Positions 17,717-26,146 of a stretch of DNA of 51,653 nt are shown in pieces (position 1 is the stretch's first letter; each line of letters opens with the position of its first letter). The notes below the pieces were generated by a model that did not search any database, was not told the origin of the DNA, and saw only the letters and a program-made list of their open reading frames with translations. The translations under genes and the position numbers were made by a program. Source of the DNA: DASZZZ01 sp036260375 (lineage in GTDB: Bacteria; Actinomycetota; CADDZG01; WHSQ01); the NCBI GenBank assembly GCA_036260375.1, contig DASZZZ010000054.1, positions 1 through 51,653 on the forward strand, in the 5' to 3' direction.

Positions 17717-19645
17717 TCAGCCCTCGGCGGGGGCGGGGTCGAGCTCCGCCGTCGTCCGCTGCGCGCCGTCGAAGTAGGCGTCGAGGTCGCGCCGGTCGAG
17801 GCTCTCCTTGTCGAGCAGGATCTCGGCGAGCGCGTCGAGGTCGCCGCGGTGCTCGCGCAGCACCGCGCGCGCCCGCTCCTGCGCGCCGAGCAGGATCGCC
17901 TTCACCTCGCGGTCGATCGCGACCTCGGTCTCCTCGGAGACGTCCTCGCCGCGCCGGAACACCGGCGTTAGAAAACGCGGCCCCTGCTCGGCGATGTTGA
18001 TCGGCCCGACCTTGGGTGACATGCCGAACTCCATCACCATGCGTCGCGCGATCTCGGTCGCCTTCTTGAGGTCGTCCTGCGCGCCGGTCGTCGCGAACCC
18101 GAACACGGTCTCCTCCGCCGAGCGCCCGCCGAGCAACACCGCGATGCGGTCGCGGAGCTCGGGCTCGGACATCAGGTAGCGCTCTTCGTCGGGGAGCTGC
18201 TGCGTGTACCCGAGCGCGCCGATCCCGCGCGGGATGATCGAGACGCGGTGGACCGGGTCGGTGTGCTCGACGAAGCGCGCCACGAGGGCGTGCCCGAGCT
18301 CGTGGTACGCGACCAGACGCCGCTCGTTGTCCGACAGCACCTGCGAACGCCGCTCGAGGCCCGCGACGACGCGGTCGATCGCCTCCTCGAGGTCGCGCAT
18401 GTCGACGCTGCGCTTGCCGCGCCGGGCCGCGAGCAGCGCGCCCTCGTTGATGACGTTGGCGAGCTGCGCGCCCGAGAAGCCGGGCGTGCGGCGCGCGAGC
18501 ACCGCGAGGTCGACGCCCGTCTCGAGCTTCACCTGGCGCGCGTGGATCTCGAGGATCTCGCGGCGTCCGCGCACGTCGGGCAGGTTGACCTGGATCTGCC
18601 GGTCGAACCGGCCGGGCCGCAGCAGCGCCTGGTCGAGGACCTCGGGGCGGTTCGAGGCCGCCATGATGATGACGCCGCTGTTGGGCTCGAAGCCGTCCAT
18701 CTCGGTGAGCAGCTGCTGCAGCGTCTGCTCCTGCTCCTGGTGAGCGCCGAGCTGGTTGCCGGCCGCGCCGGAGCGGGCCTGCCCGATCGAGTCGATCTCG
18801 TCGATGAACACGATCGCAGGCGCGCGCTCGCGCGCCTGGCGGAACAGGTCGCGCACGCGCGCCGCGCCGAGGCCGACGAACAGCTCGATGAATTCCGACG
18901 CGGCGATGTAGAAGAACGGCACGTTCGCCTCGCCCGCGACGGCGCGCGCGAGCAGGGTCTTGCCGGTCCCGGGAGGGCCGACGAGCAGCACGCCTTTGGG
19001 GATGCGCGCCCCGACCTGGCGGAACTTGTCGGCGTTCTTGAGGTAGTCGACCAGCTCGACGAGCTCGGCCTCGACCTCGTCGACGCCGGCGACGTCGGCG
19101 AACGTCGTCTTCATGTCGGTGCGGTCGAACAACTTCGCCTTGTTGCGTCCGAACGACAGCGCGCCGCCCCCGCCCATCTGGTTGCGCAACCGCCGGAACA
19201 CGAGGAAGTAATAGAGCGCGCCGATCAACGCGAACGGCAGCACCCACCCGAAGAGGAACTGCGTCAGCGCGCTCGGCTGCGTGCCGGAGAAGTCGGTACC
19301 CTGCTCCCGCAGCAGACGCACGAGCGAGTTCGTCTCGAAGTTGGGCGGAAGCTCGGTCGTGAACGGCTGCTCCTCGCCGCCGCTGGAGTACGTTCCTTCG
19401 ACCGACGTCTGCGAGATGTCGGCCTCGCTCACGCGCCCGCGCTCGGCGAGCGCGAGGAAGCGTGAGAAGTCGATCGACTCGCGCGGGGACAACAGCGATC
19501 CCTGTGTCGTCACCAGCAACAACAGACCGACGCCGACGAGCGCCAGCACGATCGTCCGCTGGCGATCGGGCATGCCGCCGCCTGTGCCCGCGCGCGCCCC
19601 CTTGGGCGTGCCGCGCGGATCGTTGCTGCGCGCGCCGTCCGACAT
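17717..19645 (-). CDS. ftsH: ATP-dependent zinc metalloprotease FtsH
   Basis: 642 residues, membrane-bound AAA+ protease. TM1 lies near residues 31-47 and TM2 near 130-150, flanking a periplasmic domain. AAA+ Walker A is GPPGTGKT near 223-230, Walker B is IVFIDEID, and the second region of homology includes NRPEVLDQALLRPGRFDR. The zinc protease motif HELGH is near 448-452. The pore motif is FVGLGAARVRDLF; most FtsH have FVGVGASRVRD. It degrades misassembled membrane proteins and some short-lived regulators. The C-terminus is shorter than in mycobacterial FtsH. It lies alone between convergent and co-directional genes. Confidence 0.95.
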   Translation of the reverse strand: MSDGARSNDPRGTPKGARAGTGGGMPDRQRTIVLALVGVGLLLLVTTQGSLLSPRESIDFSRFLALAERGRVSEADISQTSVEGTYSSGGEEQPFTTELPPNFETNSLVRLLREQGTDFSGTQPSALTQFLFGWVLPFALIGALYYFLVFRRLRNQMGGGGALSFGRNKAKLFDRTDMKTTFADVAGVDEVEAELVELVDYLKNADKFRQVGARIPKGVLLVGPPGTGKTLLARAVAGEANVPFFYIAASEFIELFVGLGAARVRDLFRQARERAPAIVFIDEIDSIGQARSGAAGNQLGAHQEQEQTLQQLLTEMDGFEPNSGVIIMAASNRPEVLDQALLRPGRFDRQIQVNLPDVRGRREILEIHARQVKLETGVDLAVLARRTPGFSGAQLANVINEGALLAARRGKRSVDMRDLEEAIDRVVAGLERRSQVLSDNERRLVAYHELGHALVARFVEHTDPVHRVSIIPRGIGALGYTQQLPDEERYLMSEPELRDRIAVLLGGRSAEETVFGFATTGAQDDLKKATEIARRMVMEFGMSPKVGPINIAEQGPRFLTPVFRRGEDVSEETEVAIDREVKAILLGAQERARAVLREHRGDLDALAEILLDKESLDRRDLDAYFDGAQRTTAELDPAPAEG

Positions 19646-19698
19646 GGAGGGCAGCCTACCTCTCTGTCGTCGTTACGACCCTGCCGCGACGCGCGCGA

Positions 19699-19728
19699 CG
19701 GGGGCCGGAGCGTGCGCCCCGGCCCCCG
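19699..19728 (-). terminator. Hairpin terminator after the SRPBCC gene
   Basis: Perfect 10-bp arms (CGGGGGCCGG / CCGGCCCCCG) with a 10-nt loop start 28 nt past the stop at 19756 on the minus strand, before ftsH. Confidence 0.55.
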
Positions 19729-19755
19729 CGTGTCGTTCTGCTCGTCGCGCGCGCG

Positions 19756-20217
19756 TCACGGCAGCGGGCGGTCGACCTCCCCGCGCCACGCGCCGGTCTC
19801 TCGGCCGCGCGACTCGATGAACTCCTTGAAGCGCTTCATGTCGCCCTCGGTGCGACGCTGGACGATGCCGAGGACGTCGCCCGCCTTCTCGGCGAACCCG
19901 CTCGGCTCGTACTCGAGCTGGAGCATCACCCGCGTCGTGTTCGCGTCGATGCGGTGGAACGTGACGACGCCGGCGTGCCTGGTGTCGCCCTCCGCGGCCC
20001 ACGCGATGCGCTCGTCCGGCTTCTGCTCCGTGATGCGAGCGTCCCACTCGCGATGCTGGCCCGCGATCTCCGCGACCCAGTGGAGGTGCGTGTCGTCGAG
20101 CTGGTTGACCTTCTCGACGCCCTCCATGAAGTGCGGGAACTCTTCGAACTGCGTCCACTGGTTGTACGCGACGTGGACCGGTACTTCGACGTCGATGGAC
20201 TTCTCGATCGTGCCCAT
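19756..20217 (-). CDS. SRPBCC (START/polyketide-cyclase-like) protein
   Basis: 153 residues. The opening MGTIEKSIDVEVPVHVAYNQW followed by QFEEFPHFMEGVEKV is the common start of the bacterial polyketide_cyc2/CoxG-like SRPBCC family. ERIAWAAEGD and the C-terminal amphipathic helix (GIVQRRTEGDMKRFKEFIE) complete the helix-grip fold. These proteins bind hydrophobic ligands; the ligand here is unknown. The ATG at 20217 is preferred over longer upstream reading. Often annotated as a stress-related or membrane-associated small protein in actinobacteria, but function is not established. Confidence 0.83.
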   Translation of the reverse strand: MGTIEKSIDVEVPVHVAYNQWTQFEEFPHFMEGVEKVNQLDDTHLHWVAEIAGQHREWDARITEQKPDERIAWAAEGDTRHAGVVTFHRIDANTTRVMLQLEYEPSGFAEKAGDVLGIVQRRTEGDMKRFKEFIESRGRETGAWRGEVDRPLP

Positions 20218-20317
20218 TCGGCGACCTCCAATCGACTCTAGGGGTCCCGTTTCCGTACGAACCCGTACGTACCCAACGGCTCGCTCGGATACACGCCCGT
20301 GGTCGCCCGTCCGCCGC

Positions 20318-20983
20318 TCAGTGACCGAGCGCCCCCTCGAGCGCGCCCGAGGGACCGTCCAGCACAACGCGCTCGACGTCGTGGACGGGGACCGGGAGCG
20401 TCGCGCCCCACACGCCGCGGCTCGCGTCGAAGCTGCCGAGCGACAGCCGCCCGCCGTCCTCGGTCACGACGACGCATTCGAACGGCCCCGCACGAGCGCG
20501 GTCGAGCGTCATGAAGATCCACGACGGCTCGCCCTCGTAGGCGAACACCGTCCCCGCGCGCTCACCGTCGGGCGCGAGCAGCCCGGCGGCGGCGAAGTAG
20601 TCACCGCGCGCGGTCGCGAGGGTGTCGCGGTAGCGCGCCGCGAGGTCGCGCTCGTCGCTCGTCGCCGCGAGCGTCGCGCCCACGCCGGCGAGCGCGACGA
20701 CGAGCGCGGCCGCGGCCGCGGCGAGCGGGACGCGCAGGCGGCGGGCGCGGCGCTCGCCCAGTCGTCCCACGACCGCCGACTCGAAGCCGAGCGGCGGCTC
20801 GCGCGCCGGCGCGAGCGTCACGAGCTCGTCGGCGACCTGCGCGAGTCCGTCGAGGTGGCGGCGGCAGTCGGCGCACACGGCGAGGTGCTCGAGTGCCGCG
20901 GCGCGCTCGTCGCCGGTCGCGATGCCCAGCGCGATCTCGGGCGCGACACGACGGAGCTCGTCGCAGTCGCGCCGCTCACTCAT
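20318..20983 (-). CDS. RskA-like anti-sigma factor with zf-HC2 domain
   Basis: 221 residues. The N-terminal zinc-finger-like anti-sigma domain shows the H-x3-C-x2-C motif as HLAVCADC near residues 33-40, the determinant for binding ECF sigma factors. One transmembrane helix lies near residues 84-107. The extracytoplasmic part (SWIFMTLDRARAGPFECVVV and GRLSLGSFDASRGVWGATLP) resembles the RskA C-terminal domain, a sensor that is cleaved to release SigK in mycobacteria. It overlaps the sigma gene by 8 bases. The stimulus is unknown. Confidence 0.85.
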   Translation of the reverse strand: MSERRDCDELRRVAPEIALGIATGDERAAALEHLAVCADCRRHLDGLAQVADELVTLAPAREPPLGFESAVVGRLGERRARRLRVPLAAAAAALVVALAGVGATLAATSDERDLAARYRDTLATARGDYFAAAGLLAPDGERAGTVFAYEGEPSWIFMTLDRARAGPFECVVVTEDGGRLSLGSFDASRGVWGATLPVPVHDVERVVLDGPSGALEGALGH

Positions 20984-21569
20984 CGCTGCTCACCTCGAAC
21001 GCGGCGCGCAGTTTCAGCATCGACGCGCGGATACGCGTCTTCGCGGTTCCGATCGGTATCCGCTCGAGCTCCGCGATCTCGCGCGCGGTGCGGCCGTAGA
21101 AGGCCGCGAGCACGAGTGCGCGCCGTTGCTCCTCCGGGAGCGTCGCGACCGCGGCGCGCAGGCGCTCGGTCTCGTCGACGGGGAACTCACGTTCCGACGG
21201 GTCCGAGTCGGGGGCCGCGATGCGGAGCTCCGCCAGCATCCCGGGGTCGATCGGGTCCTGGCGCCGCATGCGCGTGACGTCGATAGCGAGGTTGCGGGCG
21301 ATCGACAGCAGCCACGTCGCGACGCGGCCGCGGCGCGCGTCGTAGGCCGCGGCGTGGCGCCAGGCGCGCACGAACGTCTCCTGGGCGACGTCCTGTGCGA
21401 GCGCCGGGTCGCGCACGATCGTGAGCGCGAGCCCGTAGACCCGCGCCTGGAAGCGGCGGACGAACGCGGTCGCGGCGCCCGCGTCCCCGGACGCGAGGCC
21501 GGCCAGCAGCGACTCGTCGGACAGCGACCACACATCCCGGTACGGGCCGGCGACCGGACGGGATTGCAC
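20976..21569 (-). CDS. ECF sigma factor, SigK-like
   Basis: 197 residues from a GTG. Region 2 includes DVAQETFVRAWRHAAAYD and GRVATWLLSIARNLAIDVTR. Region 4 includes LPEEQRRALVLAAFYGRTAREIAELERIPIGTAK and RIRASMLKL. The layout and the RskA-like partner point to the SigK/SigL-type group. The stop overlaps the anti-sigma start, so the pair is one transcription unit. The 146-bp divergent gap to the DsbA-family gene may contain an autoregulated promoter; I could not identify the -35/-10 pair with confidence. Confidence 0.87.
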   Translation of the reverse strand: MQSRPVAGPYRDVWSLSDESLLAGLASGDAGAATAFVRRFQARVYGLALTIVRDPALAQDVAQETFVRAWRHAAAYDARRGRVATWLLSIARNLAIDVTRMRRQDPIDPGMLAELRIAAPDSDPSEREFPVDETERLRAAVATLPEEQRRALVLAAFYGRTAREIAELERIPIGTAKTRIRASMLKLRAAFEVSSDE

Positions 21570-21715
21570 GTCAGGCCCCCGCGCCCTCCGTCGGGCGCGG
21601 CTCGTCGGCTCGGCGACGTCTGCTGGACGGCACGGACGTCAGCGTAGTCGACCCGGACGGGCGACCATAGGGTGCGCGCCGTCCGACACCATCCACGGAC
21701 CGAGGAGCGAGCCAC

Positions 21716-22414
21716 ATGCCCGACGTCGAGCCCGGCACCATCGTCGTCTTCTCCGACATCGCGTGCCCGTGGAGCCATCTCGCGGTCCATCGCCTCCGGT
21801 CTGCGCGCCGGCGGCTCGGGCTCGACGACGCGGTCGCGCTGGACCACCGTCCCTTCCCGCTCGAGCTCGTAAACGAGCGCCCGACCCCCAAGCTGGTGCT
21901 CGACGCGGAGACTCCGGTCGTCGGCGGGCTCGCGCCCGACGCGGGGTGGCAGCTGTGGCAGCGCGCGCCGCACGAGTACCCCGGCACGGTCCTGCTCGCG
22001 CTGGAGGCGGTCCAGGCGGCCAAGGACCAGGGTCTGCGCGCCAGCGAGGAGCTCGACGCCGCGCTGCGACGCGCGCTGTTCGCGCGCAGCCGCAACGTCG
22101 GCATGTACCACGAAATCGTCGCCGCGGCAGCTGCGTGCGAGGGCGTCGACGCCGCCGCGCTCGAGACCGCGCTGCACGACGGACGCGCCCGGAGCGCGGT
22201 GATGACGTCGCTCGACGCGGCGCGCGCGTGGGGTGCGCGCGGCAGCCCGCACGTGTTCCTGCCCGACGGCACGAGCGCGCACAACCCCGGCGTCGAGATG
22301 CACTGGGAGGGCGCGCACGGACGCGGGTTCCCGGTGATCGACTCCGACGACGCCTCCGTCTACGACGACCTCGTGACGCGCGCGGCGCGCGCGGACGGGG
22401 GCGACGCCGGCTAG
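21716..22414 (+). CDS. DsbA/FrnE-family thioredoxin-fold protein with CPWS active site
   Basis: 232 residues. After a short N-terminal strand the IACPWSHLAVHRL segment places an active-site-like CPWS motif at the head of helix 1. The insertion helical domain and a C-terminal cis-Pro loop (ARGSPHVFLPDG) complete the PF01323-type fold used by FrnE and 2-hydroxychromene-2-carboxylate isomerase-like proteins. Only one Cys of the CxxC pair remains, so disulfide oxidoreductase activity is unlikely in the usual form; glutathione-S-transferase-like or isomerase chemistry is possible. No signal peptide, so cytosolic. Its TAG stop shares a CTAG with gpgS on the other strand. Confidence 0.8.
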   Translation: MPDVEPGTIVVFSDIACPWSHLAVHRLRSARRRLGLDDAVALDHRPFPLELVNERPTPKLVLDAETPVVGGLAPDAGWQLWQRAPHEYPGTVLLALEAVQAAKDQGLRASEELDAALRRALFARSRNVGMYHEIVAAAAACEGVDAAALETALHDGRARSAVMTSLDAARAWGARGSPHVFLPDGTSAHNPGVEMHWEGAHGRGFPVIDSDDASVYDDLVTRAARADGGDAG

Positions 22415-23400
22415 CGCGCGCCGGATCGGCGCCGGCTCGCCCGGCGCAGCGAGCGAAGCGGCGGCCGTTCCTCGACCGGCACGCGGCGGAGCTCGAGGCC
22501 GTCGGGCATCGGCAGCGCGATGGTGCCCGCGCCGAACGTCTTCAGCGCGCTCGTGTCGTGCACGCGCCGCGCCGCCGCGGTCAACACGCCGTAGGCCATC
22601 GCGCTGAGGTTCGGGAGCGGCTGATGCCGGTTCTGGCGCGTCTCGAGGTCGACTTGCGCGAGCGCGTCGAGACCGAGGAGGTCGAGGGCGTCGATCAGCA
22701 TCGCGATCTCGATCCCGTAGCCGACCGGGAAGCTGATGCTCTCGAGGAAGTCGCGGCGCGCCGCGATCTCGCCCGCCAGCGGCTGCCGGAAGCCCGCGAG
22801 CTCGGGCACGTAGAGGTTCAGGAATGGCCGCGCCAGCAGCTCGGTGACGCGCCCTCCGCCGTCCGGGATCAACGCGTCCCCGACGCGCAGCGGCCGCCGG
22901 AACGACCCCTTTACGAGCTGGACCTCGAGCTCCGACAGCACCGGCCCGAGGAGCCCGAGCAGGAGGCGGTCGGCGAAGTCCTCGGTGTCGGTGTCGAGGT
23001 ACACGACGACGTCGCCGGTGGTCGCGTGCAGGCCGCGCCACATCGCGTCGCCCTTGCCGCGCGCGGGCCCGAACTCCGGGAGCAGCTCCGACTCCTGGTG
23101 CACCGTCGCCCCGTGGCGCGCTGCGATGTGCGCGGTCCCGTCGGCGGAGGCGGCGTCGATCACGACGAGCTCGTCGACGAGGCCGCGCTCGCGCAGCGGC
23201 ACGAGCGTGTCGACGATGCTCGCGATCGTCCCGGCGACGTTGCGCGCCGGCAGGACGACGCTGACCGTCGAGCGCTTGCACGCGACGAGCCGTTCGAGCG
23301 GGAAGTCGTCGGCGCGATAGCTGCGTCGCCCGAGCCACGACGACAGCTCCAGATCGAGCGCGGCCTCGGGCAGGTCGTCGAGGCGCACGCGTGGTCGCAT
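22411..23400 (-). CDS. gpgS: Glucosyl-3-phosphoglycerate synthase (GT81)
   Basis: 329 residues. GT-A fold with STVSVVLPARNVAGTI near residues 44-59, the metal/nucleotide-sugar motif YLDTDTED near 132-139 and VKGSFRRPL, followed by the GGRVTELLARPFLN segment. All are hallmarks of GpgS, which makes glucosyl-3-phosphoglycerate from NDP-glucose and 3-phosphoglycerate. This is the first step of glucosylglycerate and methylglucose-lipopolysaccharide synthesis. The ATG at 23400 matches the usual N-terminus and family length; upstream in-frame codons look non-coding. The partner phosphatase GpgP is not obvious nearby, though a HAD phosphatase lies 2.7 kb away. Confidence 0.87.
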   Translation of the reverse strand: MRPRVRLDDLPEAALDLELSSWLGRRSYRADDFPLERLVACKRSTVSVVLPARNVAGTIASIVDTLVPLRERGLVDELVVIDAASADGTAHIAARHGATVHQESELLPEFGPARGKGDAMWRGLHATTGDVVVYLDTDTEDFADRLLLGLLGPVLSELEVQLVKGSFRRPLRVGDALIPDGGGRVTELLARPFLNLYVPELAGFRQPLAGEIAARRDFLESISFPVGYGIEIAMLIDALDLLGLDALAQVDLETRQNRHQPLPNLSAMAYGVLTAAARRVHDTSALKTFGAGTIALPMPDGLELRRVPVEERPPLRSLRRASRRRSGAR

Positions 23401-23506
23401 GGCGGGACAGGATACGCACTCGCACATCGAACGCCGGCGCGCGCACCGCTCGATTCGGTGGCGGCATTGCCGCCCTTGCCCAGCGCGGTGATCGATACTT
23501 CGGTGC

Positions 23507-24568
23507 ATGGCGACGCCGTTCGAGATGGTCGAGGCCGCGGGCCGCGCGGTCAAGGTGTCCAACCCCGGCAAGACGTTCTTTCCGCGCGCCGGCGTGTCGA
23601 AGCTCGACCTGGTGCACTACTACCTCGCCGTCGCCGACGGCGTGCTCAACGGCTGCTGCGGGCGGCCGACGTCCCTGTACAGGTGGCCGAACGGCGTCGA
23701 CAGCCCGGACGACGCGTTCTTCCAGAAGCGTGTGCCGAGCGCGCGTCCGGAGTGGCTGCGCACGCACGTCGTCTCGTTCCCAAGCGGGCGGACCGCCGAC
23801 ATGCTCGTCGTCGCCGACGCCGCGCACCTCGTGTGGATGCTCAACCTCGGATGCATCGACGTCAATCCGTGGCCCGTGCGCGCGCCGCTGTCGCCGCCCC
23901 CGCCGTGCGCGTCGCGCGCGTCGTCCCCGTCCGCCGACGGCGACCATCCCGACGAGCTGCGCGTCGACCTCGATCCCACGCCCGGCATCCCGTTCGAGGA
24001 CGTGCGGCGCGTCGCGCCCGTGGTGCGTGACGTGCTGCGCGAGCACGGGCTCGAGGGGTGGCCGAAGACGTCCGGCAAGCGCGGCATGCACGTGTACGTG
24101 CGCATCGAGCCGCGCTGGGACTTCACCGAGGTTCGGCGCGCCGCGCTCGCGCTCGCGCGCGAGGTCGAACGTCGCATGCCCGGAGTCGCGACGACGAAGT
24201 GGTGGAAGGAAGAGCGTCGCGGCGTGTTTGTCGACTACAACCAGAACGCGCGCGATCGGACGATCGCGTCGGCGTACTCCGTGCGTCCGGTCGCCGACGC
24301 GCGCGTGTCCTGTCCCCTCGCGTGGGACGAGGTGCCGGACGTCGAGCCCGCCGAGCTCACCGTGGCGACGGTGCCTGCGCGCGTCGCGCGCGACGGCGAC
24401 CCGTGGCGCGGCATGGACGACGCTTCGGCGGGAATCGAGTCGCTGCTGGAGCTCGCCCGGCGTGACGAGCGCGAGGGGCTCGGCGACGCGCCGTGGCCGC
24501 CGCACTTCCCGAAGGCGCGCGGCGAACCGCCGCGCGCGGCGCCGTCGCGCCGGCGCGACCTACGCTGA
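23507..24568 (+). CDS. LigD-type polymerase domain (Prim-PolC-like)
   Basis: 353 residues, stand-alone archaeo-eukaryotic primase/polymerase of the LigD PolDom family. Catalytic segments are VDLDPTPG with D154/D156, TSGKRGMHVYV at 188-198 and VDYNQNARDRTIASAYSVRP with the third Asp at 243. A Pro/Ser-rich stretch at about residues 126-146, between NPWPVR and HPDELR, is some 16 residues longer than I expect for the family. It converges on and overlaps an ATP-dependent ligase gene by 9 bp. The same pair in mycobacteria (Prim-PolC with LigC) acts in short-gap excision repair. GATACT 7 nt before the ATG suggests a leaderless transcript. Confidence 0.88.
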   Translation: MATPFEMVEAAGRAVKVSNPGKTFFPRAGVSKLDLVHYYLAVADGVLNGCCGRPTSLYRWPNGVDSPDDAFFQKRVPSARPEWLRTHVVSFPSGRTADMLVVADAAHLVWMLNLGCIDVNPWPVRAPLSPPPPCASRASSPSADGDHPDELRVDLDPTPGIPFEDVRRVAPVVRDVLREHGLEGWPKTSGKRGMHVYVRIEPRWDFTEVRRAALALAREVERRMPGVATTKWWKEERRGVFVDYNQNARDRTIASAYSVRPVADARVSCPLAWDEVPDVEPAELTVATVPARVARDGDPWRGMDDASAGIESLLELARRDEREGLGDAPWPPHFPKARGEPPRAAPSRRRDLR

Positions 24569-25603
24569 CGGCGCGCGCAGCTGGTCGAAGCGGCACTCCG
24601 ACGGCGCCTTGTCGCGCCGCCACCGCACGAATCCGACCGCGTGGCGAAAACGCTCCCCGATCACGCGGTCGAACGACACCTCGCACACGAGCTCCGGGCG
24701 CAGCGAGACCCACGACGTGTCGCGGCCGCCGGTCCAGCGGCTCGGTCCGCCCGGCGCGCGACCGCCGCCGAAGCCGCCGTCGCCCTCCAGGGCGCGCAGC
24801 TCGCCGAGCAGCGCCCGCCGCTCCGCGGCGCGGAACCCCGACGTGTGCCCGACGTAGTGCAGCACCCCGGCGTCGTCGTAGAGCCCGAGCAAGAGCGAGC
24901 CGACGCCGTCACCGGTCTTCGACAGGCGGTAGCCACCCACGACGCAGTCCGCGGTGCGCTGCAGCTTGACCTTGACCATGTCGCGCTTGCCGGGCCGGTA
25001 CGGCGCGTCGAGCCGCTTGGCGACGACGCCGTCGAGCCCGAGCCCCTCGAAGCGCGACATCCACCCGCGCCCGCGCTCGTGGTCGTCGGTGCGCGGCGTT
25101 ACGACGACGCGGCGCGCCGCGCCGGTGAGCGCGTCCCGGATCGCGTCGTCGCCGTCCGACGACGACGCGCCGAGCAGCGACTCGAGGCGGGCCAGGCGCT
25201 CGGACAGGGGCCGCGCGCACAGGTCCTCGCCGCCCGCTGCGAGGACGTCGAACGCGACGAACGTCGCGGGTGTGTCGCGCGCCAGCAGCGCGACGCGCGA
25301 CGCGGCCGGGTGGATGCGCTGCAGCAGCGCGTCGAAGTCGACGCCCCGCGGGGTCGGGACGAGGACCTCGCCGTCGACGACGCAGCCGCGCGGGAGCGCG
25401 CCCGCCAGCACCGGCGGCAGCTCCGGGAAGTACCGCTCGAGGTCGCGCCCGTCGCGGCTCACGACGCGCACGCCGTCGTCGTGCGCGACGAGCGCGCGGA
25501 AGCCGTCGTACTTCGGCTCGTAGACCCACCCGGCCCCGCGCGGCAGCTCCGACGCGAGACGGGCGAGCATGGGCTGCGGCAGCGACTCGAACGGAACGCT
25601 CAC
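24560..25603 (-). CDS. ligC: ATP-dependent DNA ligase, LigC type
   Basis: 347 residues from the GTG at 25603. The nucleotidyltransferase motif I EPKYDGFR places the adenylated lysine at K31. Motif III (FVAFDVLA), motif IV (LDGVVAKRLD) and motif V (DMVKVKLQRTADCVVGGY) follow, then a C-terminal OB domain. Size and lack of fused polymerase/nuclease domains match mycobacterial LigC (about 358 residues). The GTG follows no clear Shine-Dalgarno site. It seals nicks after gap filling by the adjacent polymerase. No Ku gene is present in the window, so a role in end joining cannot be argued from context. Confidence 0.9.
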   Translation of the reverse strand: MSVPFESLPQPMLARLASELPRGAGWVYEPKYDGFRALVAHDDGVRVVSRDGRDLERYFPELPPVLAGALPRGCVVDGEVLVPTPRGVDFDALLQRIHPAASRVALLARDTPATFVAFDVLAAGGEDLCARPLSERLARLESLLGASSSDGDDAIRDALTGAARRVVVTPRTDDHERGRGWMSRFEGLGLDGVVAKRLDAPYRPGKRDMVKVKLQRTADCVVGGYRLSKTGDGVGSLLLGLYDDAGVLHYVGHTSGFRAAERRALLGELRALEGDGGFGGGRAPGGPSRWTGGRDTSWVSLRPELVCEVSFDRVIGERFRHAVGFVRWRRDKAPSECRFDQLRAPSA

Positions 25604-25650
25604 CGCCCCATCATCGACGCGCGGGCGGTCGTTCGCGAACGCAACCGCGG

Positions 25651-25717
25651 AGGGCGCACGTGCGACGGACCGACTCAGAACGGTTTGGAGTCTCCCGGCC
25701 ACGTGCGCCCGGAGCGG
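25651..25717. repeat. Interrupted-palindrome repeat, copy 1
   Basis: A 67-bp unit with perfect 11-bp terminal inverted arms, GGGCGCACGTG at 25652-25662 and CACGTGCGCCC at 25700-25710. Inside is a second dyad, GACTC...GAGTC. It is nearly identical to the unit at 25740-25807. It lies in the ligC-csbD gap, upstream of ligC. Confidence 0.75.
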
Positions 25718-25739
25718 CCACTCGAAGACGGACGAGCGC

Positions 25740-25807
25740 AGGGCGCACGTGAGTCGGGGCCGACTCAGAACGGTTCGGAGTGCCCCGGCCACGTGCGCCC
25801 GGAGCGG
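25740..25807. repeat. Interrupted-palindrome repeat, copy 2
   Basis: A 68-bp unit repeating copy 1 with about 7 differences and one extra base. The same 11-bp arms lie at 25741-25751 and 25790-25800. The arms are unchanged while most differences lie in the loop, as expected if the structure is selected or the element is mobile. Confidence 0.75.
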
Positions 25808-25816
25808 TTCGTGACG

Positions 25817-26020
25817 CTACTGGTGGCGGCGCTGCTCCGCCTCGTGCGACGCCGCCTCGGTGCGCGCCGCGTCCGCCTCGGCCTCGCGCCGCGACGCCTC
25901 GCGCTCGGCGTCGGCCTTGTCCTGCTGTGCCTTGCCCTCGGCCCTGAGGCGGTCGTCGTCCGACACCGCGCCCGCAGCTTCCTTGACCTTGCCCTTGATG
26001 CCCTCGCCGGCATCCGTCAT
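25817..26020 (-). CDS. CsbD-like small stress protein
   Basis: 67 residues. The opening DAGEGIKGKVKEAAGAVSDD is the CsbD family signature (GKxKExxGxxTxD), followed by RLRAEGKAQQDKADAE. The rest is a highly charged Glu/Arg/Ala helix. ATG at 26020 has a strong AAGGGAGGA site 6 nt upstream. CsbD proteins are abundant general-stress proteins of unknown mechanism. The gene stands alone and its 3' end lies 9 bp from palindromic repeat copy 2, which could act as its terminator. Confidence 0.82.
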   Translation of the reverse strand: MTDAGEGIKGKVKEAAGAVSDDDRLRAEGKAQQDKADAEREASRREAEADAARTEAASHEAEQRRHQ

Positions 26021-26146
26021 CGGGTCCTCCCTTCGGTCGTGGCCTGGCCGCGTGCGCGGCCCCGCCGCGGCGCGATCTTTCCTCCGCGCCGGGCGCGCCA
26101 AACCAGGCGCCGTTTGCGCGCATCGGGCGCGGGTACGGCTGCCGCC

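Noticed and set aside
25603..25792. N-terminal extension of LigC through the palindromic repeats
   Set aside because: The extension translates the repeat units, which are non-coding, and the family N-terminus fits the GTG at 25603.
25651..25807. CRISPR array
   Set aside because: Only two units, each longer than a CRISPR repeat and with internal inverted arms; no spacer regularity and no cas genes.
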